From assembly GCA_020226215.1 (NCBI GenBank), contig CM035233.1:53963751-54027750 (forward strand): DNA of 64,000 nucleotides, written 5' to 3'. The notes under the pieces are model-generated. The model saw only the letters and a list, made by a program, of their open reading frames with translations, did no database searches and was not told the DNA's origin. Below, one piece after another: positions 13,461-25,653 of the stretch; position 1 is the stretch's first letter, and each line of letters begins with the position of its first letter. This stretch comes from Sindora glabra (lineage: Eukaryota > Streptophyta > Magnoliopsida > Fabales > Fabaceae). Both the position numbers and the translations under genes were made by a program.

Positions 13461-15931
13461 TTACGTTGAAATTATGGAATAGAGAAGTTGTGAGTAGGTA
13501 TTAAGTACCGGAACCTGGGATGGGAAAAGCCTCGTCCACGTTTCGATCTCATCCTGGCGGAGAAGCTTCCTAATACCTCCGTAGAACCCACATATTTTAT
13601 CAGCTTGTTCTCCATAGTTCTTCCTGATACCTCTGTTGAGCAATATTTGTCTCCTTTGAGATTGATGAGAGTATTGCTTGAACTTCACCATTAACATGTC
13701 TATACATCATCATCACAATGTGAATTCCAGAAACAAATCCAACAGAAGACAAGTTAAAATTTTATATATTCTTACTGTTGTACTGACACCGACAATGATT
13801 CTCATTCTCATCACAGGATTCCAAGTGCCCAATTTCAGCATACCACCAATCTGCAATATATTGCTGTGGGTTATTACATTTTCATTTTTAAGTGAGAGTC
13901 TATATTTTTTTACTGAGACAGTAATGTATTGGTGTCTCACCGAATTAAAAGTTGATATGGTGTAATTGGACTTAATCAACGTATTATGCCACTAAATCTA
14001 GTGGTGTACTAATATGTAGCATATCAGTTGTGCATTTCTCCTCATTTTTAAAAGAGAAATAAGTTATCAGAATTTAATTTGCAGCCCAGTGGGTAAAAAT
14101 TGGACCAAGCCAGGTTTGGATTGCACTTACGTTAATATTAAGGCATCTTTACTTAATCCCATCGCTCAACTCAAATTTTGATGCTTTTATTCTCAAAACA
14201 AGAATTAATAATTAAAAAAATAAATTGTTATAATAATTTCAGAAACATACCATAAGGCATATCTTGACTGGATCTGTATTGGATCTCAACGTGATCCCCA
14301 GGCTTTAAACCGTCCAGAGAATCAGAGACATGAAGAACATATGGAGTATCCAGTGCTGGCACTCTCACCATATCCCATTCTATGTTTTTCCCTATAAACC
14401 GCCATCCACCATGTCTTTGTCTACATCAATCAATTGAAAACTAAGCATTCCTTTTTTAATATCTTAAATAGTATGCATGCACCATCATAAGCAATGATTT
14501 TTTAATTAGTGAACCAATAAATTCTGCACAATATTGCTATTCATTAATTAGAATGCAGCACCCATTTAAACTTTACAAAAAGTTTGATGGTGCTAATAGT
14601 GAATAAGTATATTACTAAATTTGATCATTGATATAACATTATAAGGCATGTTTTAAAATATTGTCAATATAATCTATAATCAAATAATACTAATTTATTA
14701 GTTCGTATACTGTTGCGTTATTATTGTGCTATAAATTCTCTCATATAAAAATGATCCAACAGAGAACATTGAAAACAAATAAGTACTTATTACTGTATCC
14801 CTAAGGTTTTGAAATTCAGGATGAAGCGGCAATTTTTAAAATTATTAGATTAAAATTATTAAATTGTAATTGTTTATTTTTTAATAAATATGATCAAATA
14901 ATCTTAATGTAACAATTTCTACAACTGTTACATCATCCAAAATTTTAAAATATCTGAGGTATCATAAAATCCATTGAAGCAAAGAAGATCCTGGCTTGCT
15001 AGAAAAGAAGACATCATTTTCATTCTTCCATACCTTGCTTGAAAGGTGTCAGTTTTGGAGTCATAGCTGAGAAGCGCATCTTGACAAAACAGGGATAATC
15101 TGATGCTCTGCAAAAAAAATATAACACGATTTGAATCGTATAAAATTTGTTTTTCTTAAAAATATATATATTACTTTTTGTAAGTTCTGTTAATTATTTT
15201 ATTAAGTTACAAAATCTTTTAATACTGATTGCATAGTCTTTTATGTACAAATTGCATAGCCCGTGTATTAACAACACAGAAATTTAAACTTAAAACTTTC
15301 TACAAAATTAAAGAAACTCCTTATTATTGGATCACATTTGGTTAACTTAAATTGCATAACTCTTTGAGTACAAATAACATTTTTTCCTTGAAAGTTACAA
15401 GCTATTGCATAAAATTGCAATTGTTTCTTAAAAAAAATTAAAACTTTTAAGAATAAATATCTACTAAAGCAAATCTTGTAAAAAAATAGAAAAAAAAAAC
15501 TTGAAACTAATAGCACTTACCCTGTAGACCTGAGCTGGGAACCAGAACCTACCAGTCTCAAGAGACAAATACAAAGCCATCATAGAGTAATTTAATGAAG
15601 AACCACTAAGAAAACAGCGATCTTCCAAACATGACCCAAGGCATATATTTGGCCAAACACCACTAAAAGACCCCAATGATCCATTCTGAATCACCATGTT
15701 TCCTTCTGTTGCTGTTATGTGCCATTGCCACTCCTTAAAGGCCACTTCACCAATCACTCTTCCCCATTTTTTCTCTATGAGTTTTTCCCACAAATGATTG
15801 CTTCTGCATTTATCCCTTATGAAAGTACACACTTGTGAGGTTGTGAGGAGTTCACTTGGAGAAAGGTTCTTGAGAATGCAATCTAAGGTAGATTCAGGCA
15901 AATCCAATAAAGAGATTTCATTATTCTTCAT
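13461..15931 (-). CDS. F-box protein, At2g26850/At2g32560-like (T1 copy 1)
   Basis: Five coding exons join in frame: 15931-15521, 15107-15034, 14420-14251, 13850-13776 and 13699-13461, each bounded by GT and AG. They give 322 aa and a stop at 13461-13463. Residues about 6-52 form the F-box (SLLDLPESTLDCILKNLSP, ending near NHLWEKL), which in this class binds Skp1 in SCF ubiquitin ligases. Next come WGRVIGEVAFKEWQWHI, ETGRFWFPAQVYR, the SYDSKTDTFQAR block, LKPGDHVEIQYR, DWWYAEIGHLESCDENEN and, near the end, CGFYGGIRKL, all family landmarks as I recall the Arabidopsis proteins. Those relatives carry, from memory, an N-terminal hydrophobic extension that is absent here. The target is unknown. 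The gene is intact, with its closest paralogue at 36168-38478. The start is the first ATG of the F-box frame and is shared by both copies. Confidence 0.9.
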
Positions 15932-16984
15932 CTTTGAGGAGAAGGAGGGATGAGAAAGAAATTTCTCGAAAGTGAATATTAGAAGGATTTAAAACGAAGA
16001 AATATGGCTTAGGATTTCTTGCTTTCTTCACCTGATGGCTCTTAAAGATTAGAGCTATTAATTGATTAATAATGGTGTATTCAACTTTCTAGCCATGATT
16101 CTAAATTGTGGTTATAATTGCGGTTGCTGTATGATTAGTAAAATTACAAAAAAAAATGTAGTTATTACAACAATAATATTACAATTGTTGTTGCAATTTA
16201 AAACCTTAACTTAGTACATAGGTTTCATCATTGCTTGTAGTCATTTTTTACTATTATTATTGTTTCCATCAACAATGTTGGTTGGTAAATTGAAAGTCTT
16301 TAATTGAAGTAATATTTAACGTCTTTTAAAAGTTTTGTGCACCTTTCACTGCATTTAAGTTATTGTATTAAGAATTCGATTTATAATCTTTGCCTATATG
16401 CATCAGCGCCCCTATCCCAGAAAAAAACAATGCAGGCCGGCTAATTAGCCTCGTCTCGTTCGTTCTCGTCTGATGATGATATTTATTTGCAAGCATATAC
16501 TACTGGTATATGCGTAGCTTTAATTGCTTAACGGTTAAGTAGATGAGATGCAACGCAACCATAAGTAGTACAAAAGGTCCACATCATCATGTTCGAGCAC
16601 TGACATCTTATCAAATCACAGATGATGATGTTTGAATCTAAAACTTTTAAGAAACATGGGTTCTAAAGCATTAATCAAACAATTTGAGAACAAGCCAAAG
16701 GAAAAAATTATTCAATTGAGCCGATTAACCTTTAGTATTTTATGGTATTCTCATTAGACTCCGGAAGTTCTCTCGTCTTCTTCTGGACGGGACATCTGAT
16801 TCACTGTTCGATAGACGAGGTTGGAGCGGCGCCACTTTCTTACCTAGAGATTGCCGTCCTTCTTCAGCTTTTATCCTGTTTTATTTCTTGCTTTATTTTT
16901 TTTTTTTTTAAAGTAAATAGTTAGATGGAAAATTTTTATTTATTTGTATATAAATAAAGAATTTTCATACTATATATATATACA
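15932..16984. other. 5' flank of T1 copy 1
   Basis: This probable 5' UTR and promoter region has no supported gene. It aligns with 38479-39240, upstream of the second T1 gene, including the shared stretch AATGCAGGCCGGCTAAT and the TTCTCTCGTCTTCTTCTGG block near 16770. A segment of roughly 130 bp (about 16790-16930) is missing from the other copy. Confidence 0.5.
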
Positions 16985-17440
16985 TATTTTCATGCATAGT
17001 GATAGTGAAATTTCGATCGGACTAAATCTCACCAACCATTTATAGTGGCTGCACGGATCAAATGACTTCGATACTAAATCGTCCCGACTACAAAAGGCCT
17101 TAGCCACACTGCCCGCAAGTCCTTTTGCACTCAGACTACAAAAAGACTATGGCGGCACAGACTTTAACTAAGTCCATCTGCATGGACCACACTACCTTGT
17201 ACACACAGAAGTATTAACCATGTCTACGCAGACAAAAGGTGTCACCTTTACCAAAATAACCACCAAACTAGTATGGCCCACTTCCGTTGGCCAAGAATCA
17301 CACCGGAATTATGCTGTCTTGGAAACAGGCTCCACAATTCACACTTTTCTGCATATAATCTCAACCTATAAAAAGAAACCCTCTTCACCATTGGAGAGCT
17401 AAGATGACCGAGGTCACTATTCTCCAACTCCTTATTTGAT
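16985..17440. mobile_element. Possible LTR or TRIM fragment
   Basis: This stretch is visibly richer in G and C than its surroundings and is absent from the second unit. It contains a TATA-like CCTATAAAAAGAAACCC at about 17367-17383 followed by a CT-rich tract, an arrangement seen in LTR promoters. No matching second LTR, primer site or coding region is visible, so the assignment is tentative. The 60-codon frame at 17220-17402 is not convincing as a gene. Confidence 0.35.
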
Positions 17441-17867
17441 ATAATTAAAAATATAATTTTTTATTTTTAAATATTTTTTTCTAAAATAGTATTTGGCTTC
17501 AAATAAGAAGAGATTTCATTTTATTTGCTATTTATTTTTTAATTACATTTATACAATTATACAAATCATTAAATTTAATAGAAATTTTACTAAAATTCAT
17601 TTCATTTGATCTAAAGCATATATTATATAAAAAATTTATCCTCTTTCTAAATTATATTTACCGTAATACTATCAAAATTTATTTTTAATTGAATTCGATG
17701 CTTTTTAATACATTTCAAATAAAATAATTTATTTACAAATAAATTGAAATCATTATTTTTGATAAAGTTCTAAACAATAAAATTCATTCGTAAATAAATT
17801 TAAATCATTTGTATTAAAATAAAATTAATTCTAGAAAAATTACATGTCAAACAAATCTTAATAGCAA

Positions 17868-18591
17868 GTTTGGTAGGGTAAAAAGGAATCGAATAAAATG
17901 AAATGCAATAACACCACGTCATTACCTTTTAAAAAAAATTTAGCTAACCAAAACCAATAAAAATAAAAACTCATTCATCGAGCAAAAGGAGAGAAAGGGA
18001 TTCAAACCCTTGATAGTTCTTTATTTCGAACTACACCAGTTTTCAAGACCACAGCTAAAGTTTTATGGAATGAAAATGCATGTTCTATTAAATGATAGAA
18101 TCCTCAATCCATCACAAAAGTTATGGAGTATTCATTCCAAAGATGATGGAATGGTTTTTTACTTTAATTGAAAACCCTAGTCCTAATTTAAGTAATACAA
18201 ACTGAATTAAATAATTTCTTTATTTCTAACTTCTAAATTTTTTATTTGAGTGCTGCAACAATGTATAACTTCTTTTTATTATAATTCTATCATTTTTTAA
18301 ATGTCAAATAAATATATTGACATTGATTTTGATATCAAATAATTTTGTGGTATAATATATCAAATAATTTCAAAAGTAGTTCAAGTATAATACACCTTAA
18401 TATAAATATGACAATATCATCATTTATATAAATATAGTTTCAATTTTATTCTTTCTTTTATTTTTAAAGATATTATTGTCAATGACAATTTTTTTCCATT
18501 TCATTCCATTAATATTTCTTGTACCAAACATGATTATAGAATGGAATGCCCAATCCTTTTCCATTTCATTCCATTCCTAATCATATCAAAC
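17868..18591. mobile_element. Inverted-repeat element carrying a plastid tRNA fragment
   Basis: The left end GTTTGGTAGGGTAAAAAGGA and the reverse complement of the right end (GTTTGATATGATTAGGAATG, then GAATGAAATG) form imperfect terminal inverted repeats rich in GGAATG motifs. Similar ends recur at about 18533 and 18636, so the right boundary may be composite. No clear target duplication was found. The element has no counterpart in the second unit and contains the trnS-like segment at 17988-18056. Confidence 0.55.
17988..18056 (-). pseudogene. trnS-UGA: Fragment of plastid-type tRNA-Ser(UGA)
   Basis: Read on the minus strand, the segment has the anticodon arm GGTCTTGAAAACTGG (anticodon TGA in the loop), a variable-arm region from TAGTTC to GAACTATC, the T arm AGGGTTTGAATCCCTT and the 3' acceptor TCTCTCC. 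From memory this matches the 3' two-thirds of chloroplast trnS-UGA. The 5' acceptor strand and D arm are missing and several stem positions have changed, so it is a dead insertion of plastid origin. The adjoining GCTCGATGAATGAG on the 3' side may also be plastid spacer. Confidence 0.7.
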
Positions 18592-19802
18592 ATTAATATG
18601 GAATAATCATTCCATTTCATCATATCAAATGCAATATTAAAAATTTTATTCTTTTAAGTTTCTTGCCAATTCTTAGCCCATCAGTGACCTGTCAATTATA
18701 AAATACTGCATGTCAAGGTATTAGTGAAAATAACTTCTTTAATGAAGTAAATGTAATTTTTCACCACATTCCCCATACCCGGCAATGATACCATTAAGCA
18801 AATGAAGTTTTGGTTGTGACTTTAATTTTTTATAACTATAAATACAAATTGATATGATTATTCCCATAATAATATTTTGGGATAAAACAAATGTAGCCTT
18901 TGCTGCAATGAGTTTTCTTTCCCTGCTCTGCGAGGTTTTCTAGTTTCGTGTATCCTCCTTGTGTTGATGGCAACTGCGGTGTTCGAATGACTTTCTTGTC
19001 TTATGGCTGGCAGCAGGGCTAATGTTTAGGAATCAACCTTGTATTATGTATTCTATGAAGGCTTATAATGCTACCCTACTAATTTGGAACCATTTGCCCT
19101 GTTTCATGTATGTGTTTGACCAAAAAAATTAAAATTGTGGCTATTGGCCAAGTTATTTTTTGGTTTGGATCTAGTACCTTTGTACATTTTGATATGAGAT
19201 TAATTCTTGTTTGAAACAAGAGTATTAAACAGTAAATTACTTTTAATAATAGCAATTCTAAAGATTGAATTCAGGATCTTTCACCAGATCTGAAACATTA
19301 TTAGAATCAACTTACTATCACTAAACCAATTGCAGCTTTCTTTATTTTGTTTGGTTTAGAAATTGCCGAAAACAACATCAATTCCATAACTTACACTTTT
19401 AGTCCAAGATTAAAGAAAATAACATATGTTACATAATTTACAGTTTTAGTCTAAGATTAAAGAAAAAAGTTTATTACAATATTAGGAACCCATGTCATTT
19501 CAAAAAGATAGAAGTTGGAAAATGAACTTTTTCAAGCACCTCTAACATAAAGAATTTGGATAATATAGAAAGTAAAATTGAAATATAGGATGAATTATGA
19601 ATATAATTTGTCAGTGAAATAGTTAGCAAGAGCACTTTCACTAATTCATTGCACTGCTTAAATATTTTATATGCATATTTATTATGAAAAATGCTAATTG
19701 CATTCCCTTTTCATTCCTTAATAGGTGGTAATGTCCATAGATACAATTATTGATTCCATTATATGTGAAAAGAAAGTAAGAGTAGCATTACCAATCTATT
19801 AT
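18592..19802. other. Intergenic DNA, partly conserved between units
   Basis: From about 18780 to 19680 the sequence aligns with about 39870-40615, including AATGTTTAGGAATC-AACCTTGTATTATGTATTCTAT, interrupted by only small gaps. The frame after each ATG here stops within a few codons in both copies, so a protein gene is not supported. Untranslated or non-coding RNA sequence is possible. The alignment to unit 2 breaks at about 19680, before the Copia LTR. Confidence 0.5.
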
Positions 19803-20249
19803 TGTTAAATTTTTTATTATAGACCTATTAATTTAATAATAAAATAAGATTTAAAAGGTTTGACCTAATGTTAAAGTGACTGTATAATTTAGATTCAATG
19901 GTAATCTAACCCAATAACATAGCAACAGGTGGTTCTTAATGATAGATTGACCTACTAATTGTTATAATATAGATAAAGGTTGCAACTCCTAAATCTTAAG
20001 ATTGATTTTAATCACTTTTCATCAATGTTAAAAATTAGTGTCAGAAAGTCTCTCCAAAATAGAATACTTAACTAGGATTGATAGGAGCAACAAACTCTTA
20101 TTGGAGTCTATGGTTATGATTAGCTTATGACCTACAAAAGATTCATATCCATCATTCATAACAAATAAATTCATCAAGTAATTACTATTTATTTTCATTT
20201 ACATATAATATTATCTTTTCATATGATTCAATTGGAATTATCGTTAATA
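19803..20249 (+). repeat. 5' LTR of Copia C
   Basis: This direct repeat of 25106-25548 starts TGTTAAATTTTTT. Shared stretches include GACCTATTAATTTAATAATA and GATTCATATCCATCATTCAT. The 3' boundary is uncertain by about 10 bases because the ends have diverged. Confidence 0.8.
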
Positions 20250-23200
20250 TTATCTTTTCACATTTTATCAATGCATTTTTCACATATAACCCTCTTTTCA
20301 TGCATTTTATACAAAAATTTTCAAAAAAAAATGCATCTAAAAATTGGTTCTCATGATTGAAAGTTTTCTAGAATTACAACCATGGCTTTAATGGCTTTTC
20401 CCCTTTTAAAGCATTTGAATTTAAACACTTATAAATGCCAAAATATATTTTCCTTAAATTATAATGCACTAAAATAGAAATTACTTCCAAATTGATTGGA
20501 AAAAATTTCAAAAATTCCATAATCATAGGATGCAGCCGAAAAAATTGCTAGATTTTGTTTTGTTTAAACACTATTGAAAATGCTTATCATCAATGAATTG
20601 AAAATTCTTTAAACATAACCTAAACATGCATTAATGTTTTAAATTTGTTTCTTTAACTTTTTTACTTATGTAATTAATTGCAATTAAGATGCTTAATAGG
20701 ACCAATCACGAGATGTAATTCTCTAACCTTAGTCTAGTGATTAGGGAAACAAAACCTCAAATCAATTTTAAGTTTACAATAAATTAAAGAAATCATCATG
20801 AAAAGTGGATCCATTCTAATAAAGTGTGCCTAATAATAATAAAGTACATGATGGATAAGATAATAAGAGAAAGAATTCCTAAAATGACCAATGCAAAAAA
20901 GTTCTTGGATTCTGTGTCTAATAAGTATAAGAAGTTCAATAAGACTGAGAAAGAGTGATATCTTTCATTGCTTGAGAAATTGGTGAATGATGGTATTAGC
21001 AAGGTGAGAGAGAACATTTTGATATTAGTTAACTATTACAACAAGCTAAAAACCATGTAAGTTAATCTGGAAGAAAGTTATTTAGCTTGGCATGTACTGA
21101 AGTATCTTCTGTCTTAATTTGGTATTCTAAAAATATCTTATAATACTTAAAAATTAAAATGGACCATTAACAAGCTCACTTCAATCATTACATAGGCTGA
21201 AGAAGACATGAAAAAGGATAAGGCTTAAGTAGTTAATTATACCTCACATGGAACAAATTTATATTATAGTGGAATATCTAATTAGAAAGACAACAAAGGT
21301 CGTTATAACTAGGGAAGGAAGAAGGGTGAGAAAGGTAAATCTAGTAGACAATAATGCTATAAACCTAATAAGGCCTAATTCAAGCATTACTAACAAGAAG
21401 TATGGGCATACAAAAGTGGACTATTTTAAATACAAGAAATAGGTTGAGAAGAAAAAGAAAGGTGCCCTTCTAACTTTAGCCTATTTTAAGTTGAACATTG
21501 TTAATATGCCTCTAAACTCTTGATAGTTAGATACTAATATAATTATTCATATGACTAATTATTTTTAGGCACTAACAAATTTGAGAAAGCCAAATGAAGG
21601 AGAGTTAATTGTGAGACTCAAAAATGAAAATAAAGTTGAAATGGAGCATATAAGATCAATAAAGTTGAAGTTAAATACTAAAGCTTTTACTAAATAATAT
21701 AGTTTATATACCTTCCATGAGAAGGAATTTAATTTTTATTGTTACTTTGAATTTTATTGGATATTTTTATTATTTTAAAAATAAAAAAGTTAAATTATTT
21801 TATAAATCCTTTATTTTAGGTGCTAGTTCTATGTGTGATAGTTTATATAGAGTTAATTTAAATCTTAATTTTCTGAACTCAACAAACTCTATTATTGGCA
21901 AGAAAAGATGTCAAATCAATGAAAGATCCTCAGTGTTATAGCATAGGTGATTAAGACACATATTTGAAGAAAGAATTTAGAGATTTATAAAGAAAAAAGT
22001 ACTTTGTGATTAGTATTTTTTTTAGATTTGAAAACTTATGTGGATTGCATCAAAGGTAAACTTACAGCGAAAGCTAGCAAGGGTAAGAGAAACAAAAAAA
22101 ATGTCCTAAAACTAATTTATACTGACACTAATTGGCCAATGACACCTAGTGCTATGAGAGGCTACAAATACTTTATCACATTCATTGATGATTACTCTAG
22201 ATTTGGTTAGATAAAGCTACTCAATGAGAAATCAAAAACATTAAAAGCCTCTAACTCATTCAAAGTAGTAGTTGAATTGAAATTAAGGAAACAAATAAAA
22301 TGTGTTAATTTTGATAAAGATAGTGAGGATTATGGTAGGCATGATAAAACAAAAACAAACCCTGATCCTTTTGCAAAATGCCTATAAGATTATGGAATTC
22401 AAGCAAATTACACCATACTTGGAATACCGAAAACAAATAGAATTATAAAAAAAGAGAAATAGGACTCTTATTGACATGATAAGATACATGCTAACTCATA
22501 CTTCATACTAGACTTCTTATAAGGTGATATGTTAAGAACAACGGCCTACATTCTAAATTAGGTTTCCAATAAGTTAATGCCTAAGATACCTTATAAATTG
22601 TTCTATAATAAGAAGCTTAGTTTAATGCATTTTCGATTTTGGGATTTCAAAACTGAAGTAAATCCATACATTCTACCTATAAGGAAACTTAATTTAAAGA
22701 CTACTAGTAAATACTTCATTGGGTACTACAGTGACTCAAAGGGAAATAGATTTTACTTTCCAACTCATATAATTAAAGTAATTAAGTTTGATCATGCTAT
22801 CTTCTTTGAAGATGAGTTGAATAGTGGGAGCTAAATATCATATATCATGAATTTTACTAAATACAAAATAATTGTTCTACTAGCACTAACATCGAGATAG
22901 TTATCTTTTATTATTCCACTAATTGATGTAGTACAACTAATGATAGAAGATATCGAACTAGATGAAATAAATATAAAAATTCTGTTAAAGAGATCTCATA
23001 AAGTTCGCAAATCAATAATTTGTAATAATTATCTTATATATTTATAGAAGCATGAATATGACATTAATGATAAAATTGATCCTAAAACTTTTTCTTAAGC
23101 CACATCCAGTTCAAACTATGCTAAAGTTAAGTATTATAAAGGATAAGCTAGCTTCAATGCACAAGAATCAAGTGTGGGGTCTACTAAAGCTTCTTACAAG

Positions 23201-25105
23201 TTGTAAGCTAGTCGGATGCAAATAAGTCTTCAAGACTAAGAAGGATACTTAAGGTGAAGTTGAGAAGTACAAAACTAGATTGGTAACTAAAGGTCATACC
23301 TAAAAGAAAGGTATAGATTACAAAGAAACTTTTTCACTAGTTTCAACTAAAGACTCCTTCCGAGTTATCATGACTTTGGTGACTTATTTTGATCTAAAGC
23401 TATATTAGATGGATATAAAGATAACATTCATAAATAGTGATCTATCAGATACTATTTATATGAATTAGCAAGATGGTTACCTTGCATATCAGCTTAAAAA
23501 GTCCATATATAGCTTAAAATAAGCTTTTAGGCAATGGTACCTCAAGTTTTATGAGATAGTAATTTCTCCTAAGTTCAATAAGAATGCAGTGTATCAGTGT
23601 TTTTGTATGATGATAATTATAGGCAATTTTGTCATTCTAGTACTAAATGTGGACAACATTCTCGTTGCAAGTAATGATGTGAACCCACTAACTAAAATAA
23701 AACAAATATTATCCAAACATTTTAATATGAAGGATCTTGAAAATGTCTCTTATATTTTAAGGATAAAGATCCATCATGATAGATCCCAAGGCTTGTTTGG
23801 TTTGTCTCAATAAATATACACTAAAAAAGTACTAAATAGGTTTGACATATTAACATACTCTTAAGTTTCCACACCTATTTCAAAAGGAAAATTTTTCTCT
23901 ATATCCCAATATCCTCAAAATGATATTGAAATAGAAGGAATGAAAACTTTCCCATATGTATTGATTGTTGATAGCCTAATGTATGCTCAGATATGTACAT
24001 GTCATAACATAACTTATGATATTGGTATACTAGGAAAATACTTAAGTAATGCTGGTCAAAGGCATTGGACTGCTACAAAAAGAATCATAGGATACCTGTA
24101 AGATACAAAAGATTACATGCTAACCTATAGGAGATCAAAAAATCTCATAGTTACAAGTAGTTGGATTCAAATTTTACTGGTTGTCTAGATAATCACAAAT
24201 CAACATCTGGATACATTTTTATTATGACAGGAGGAGCTATGTCATGGAAAAATATTAAACAATCCTTACTAATAATCTTCACTATAGAAGCAAAATATGT
24301 CATGCATTATAAAGCTACTTGCACTACTATATGGTTAAGGTATTTTATGGTTAATTTTGAGATTATTGAAAGCATCTCTAGACCCTTAATCATTTATTGT
24401 GACAATATTACTATTATAAACTTCTCTTATAACAAAAAAAATTCTACTTGTACAAAGCATTTTGATATAAAGTAACAGTTTATGAGAGAGAAGATACATG
24501 AGCATATAACATGGATTAAACATTTTTTACGAATCATATGCTCACAAATTTACTAACTAAAGTCTTAGTAATAGAAATACGTCATGATCTTGTAATCAAT
24601 ATGAGATTAGCTAAGTATTTTGATGTTTTAGGTTAGTAGGAGTACTATAATATAAATTATTTTCTTGAAATGTATATAAATGTAATATTTATAATGAAAT
24701 ATTCATGTTTTATCATATATTATGCACATTTTTGTTATAGCATATTTGTAAAGACATTTAAATCCTATCTCAATATTGTATAAAGAATTACAATTTTCAT
24801 TTAACATCATAGGTAGATACTTTCGATCCAGTGTATAAAGATTTACATATATTATCATAACTTTTTATGTAAATCTTATTAAGTATAATCTTATTGTATA
24901 TATCCCTATTAGATATTGTACATGGTCAAAAAGATTTAAGTATACAATATATATTTCATTAATATCTTTATTGAATGCTATATTTTATGTTACTAGACAT
25001 TTATAATCTCAATTTAGATCAATAAGTGTAAAAAAAGTCATAATTTTCTTTTACATCTTATTAAAGTGGCCACTATTATTAAATTACATAGTCTAGGTGG
25101 GAGAA

Positions 25106-25548
25106 TATTAGATTTTTTGTCAAAGACCTATTAATTTAATAATAAAATAAGATGAAAAGGGTTTAACCTAATGTTAAAGTAATTGTATAGTTTGAGTTCA
25201 GTAATAATCTAACCTAATAATATAGTAACAAGTGTTTCTCGATAATGGATTAACCTATTAATTGTTAGAATATAAATAAAGGTTGCTAGTCCTAAACCTT
25301 AAGATTGATTCTGATTACTCCCATCGATGTTAGAAAATCTTCCTAAAATCAAATACCCATCTAAGGTTGACAAGAGCAACAAACCCTTATTAAAGTCTAT
25401 GATCAAAATTAATCATGATTAGCTCATGATCTATGGAAGATTCATATCCATCATTCATAGTAAATCAATTCATTAGATAATTACTATTTATTTTTATCTA
25501 CTTATAATATTATGTTTTCACATGATTCAAATAGGATGATTGTTATCA
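25106..25548 (+). repeat. 3' LTR of Copia C
   Basis: This direct repeat of 19803-20249 directly follows the purine-rich tract AGGTGGGAGAA and starts TATTAGATTTTTTG, presumably TGTTAG originally. It ends near GTTATCA. A matching 5-bp target duplication could not be recognised. Confidence 0.8.
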
Positions 25549-25653
25549 TAAAATTTTAATTTTAGCAATTATTACATAATTTCATTATGAGCTTTGAAAT
25601 TAAACATGTATGACATTTATGTTTATAGTGTAACACTTTAGCCTAGAAGTTAA

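Larger units (their letters stand above)
19803..25548 (+). mobile_element. Copia-type LTR retrotransposon C, decayed
   Basis: A full-length but dead Copia element on the plus strand. It has a 5' LTR (19803 to about 20249), a degenerate primer-binding site (TTTTATCAATGC, 20263-20274), gag relics about 20.8-21.4 kb, a protease relic about 21.5 kb, pre-integrase about 21.85-22.0 kb, integrase about 22.03-22.83 kb (ends at the YFITFIDDYSRFG motif and resumes in pieces), reverse transcriptase about 23.2-23.86 kb, RNase H about 24.0-24.47 kb, a purine tract AGGTGGGAGAA just before 25106, and a 3' LTR (25106-25548). In-frame stops and frameshifts occur throughout. It sits just downstream of where a T3 gene 3' end would lie and is absent at the homologous point in unit 2 (about 40.61 kb). 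It is a different family from Copia A and B. Confidence 0.88.

Noticed and set aside
13678..13965. 95-codon plus-strand frame over the end of T1 copy 1
   Set aside because: It is antisense to exons 4 and 5 of the F-box gene and is not kept in copy 2.
17220..17402. 60-codon frame in the GC-richer segment
   Set aside because: Short, with no family similarity, and inside a probable LTR fragment that carries its own TATA-like box.
20796..21017. 73-codon minus-strand frame with hydrophobic content
   Set aside because: It is antisense to gag relics of Copia C.
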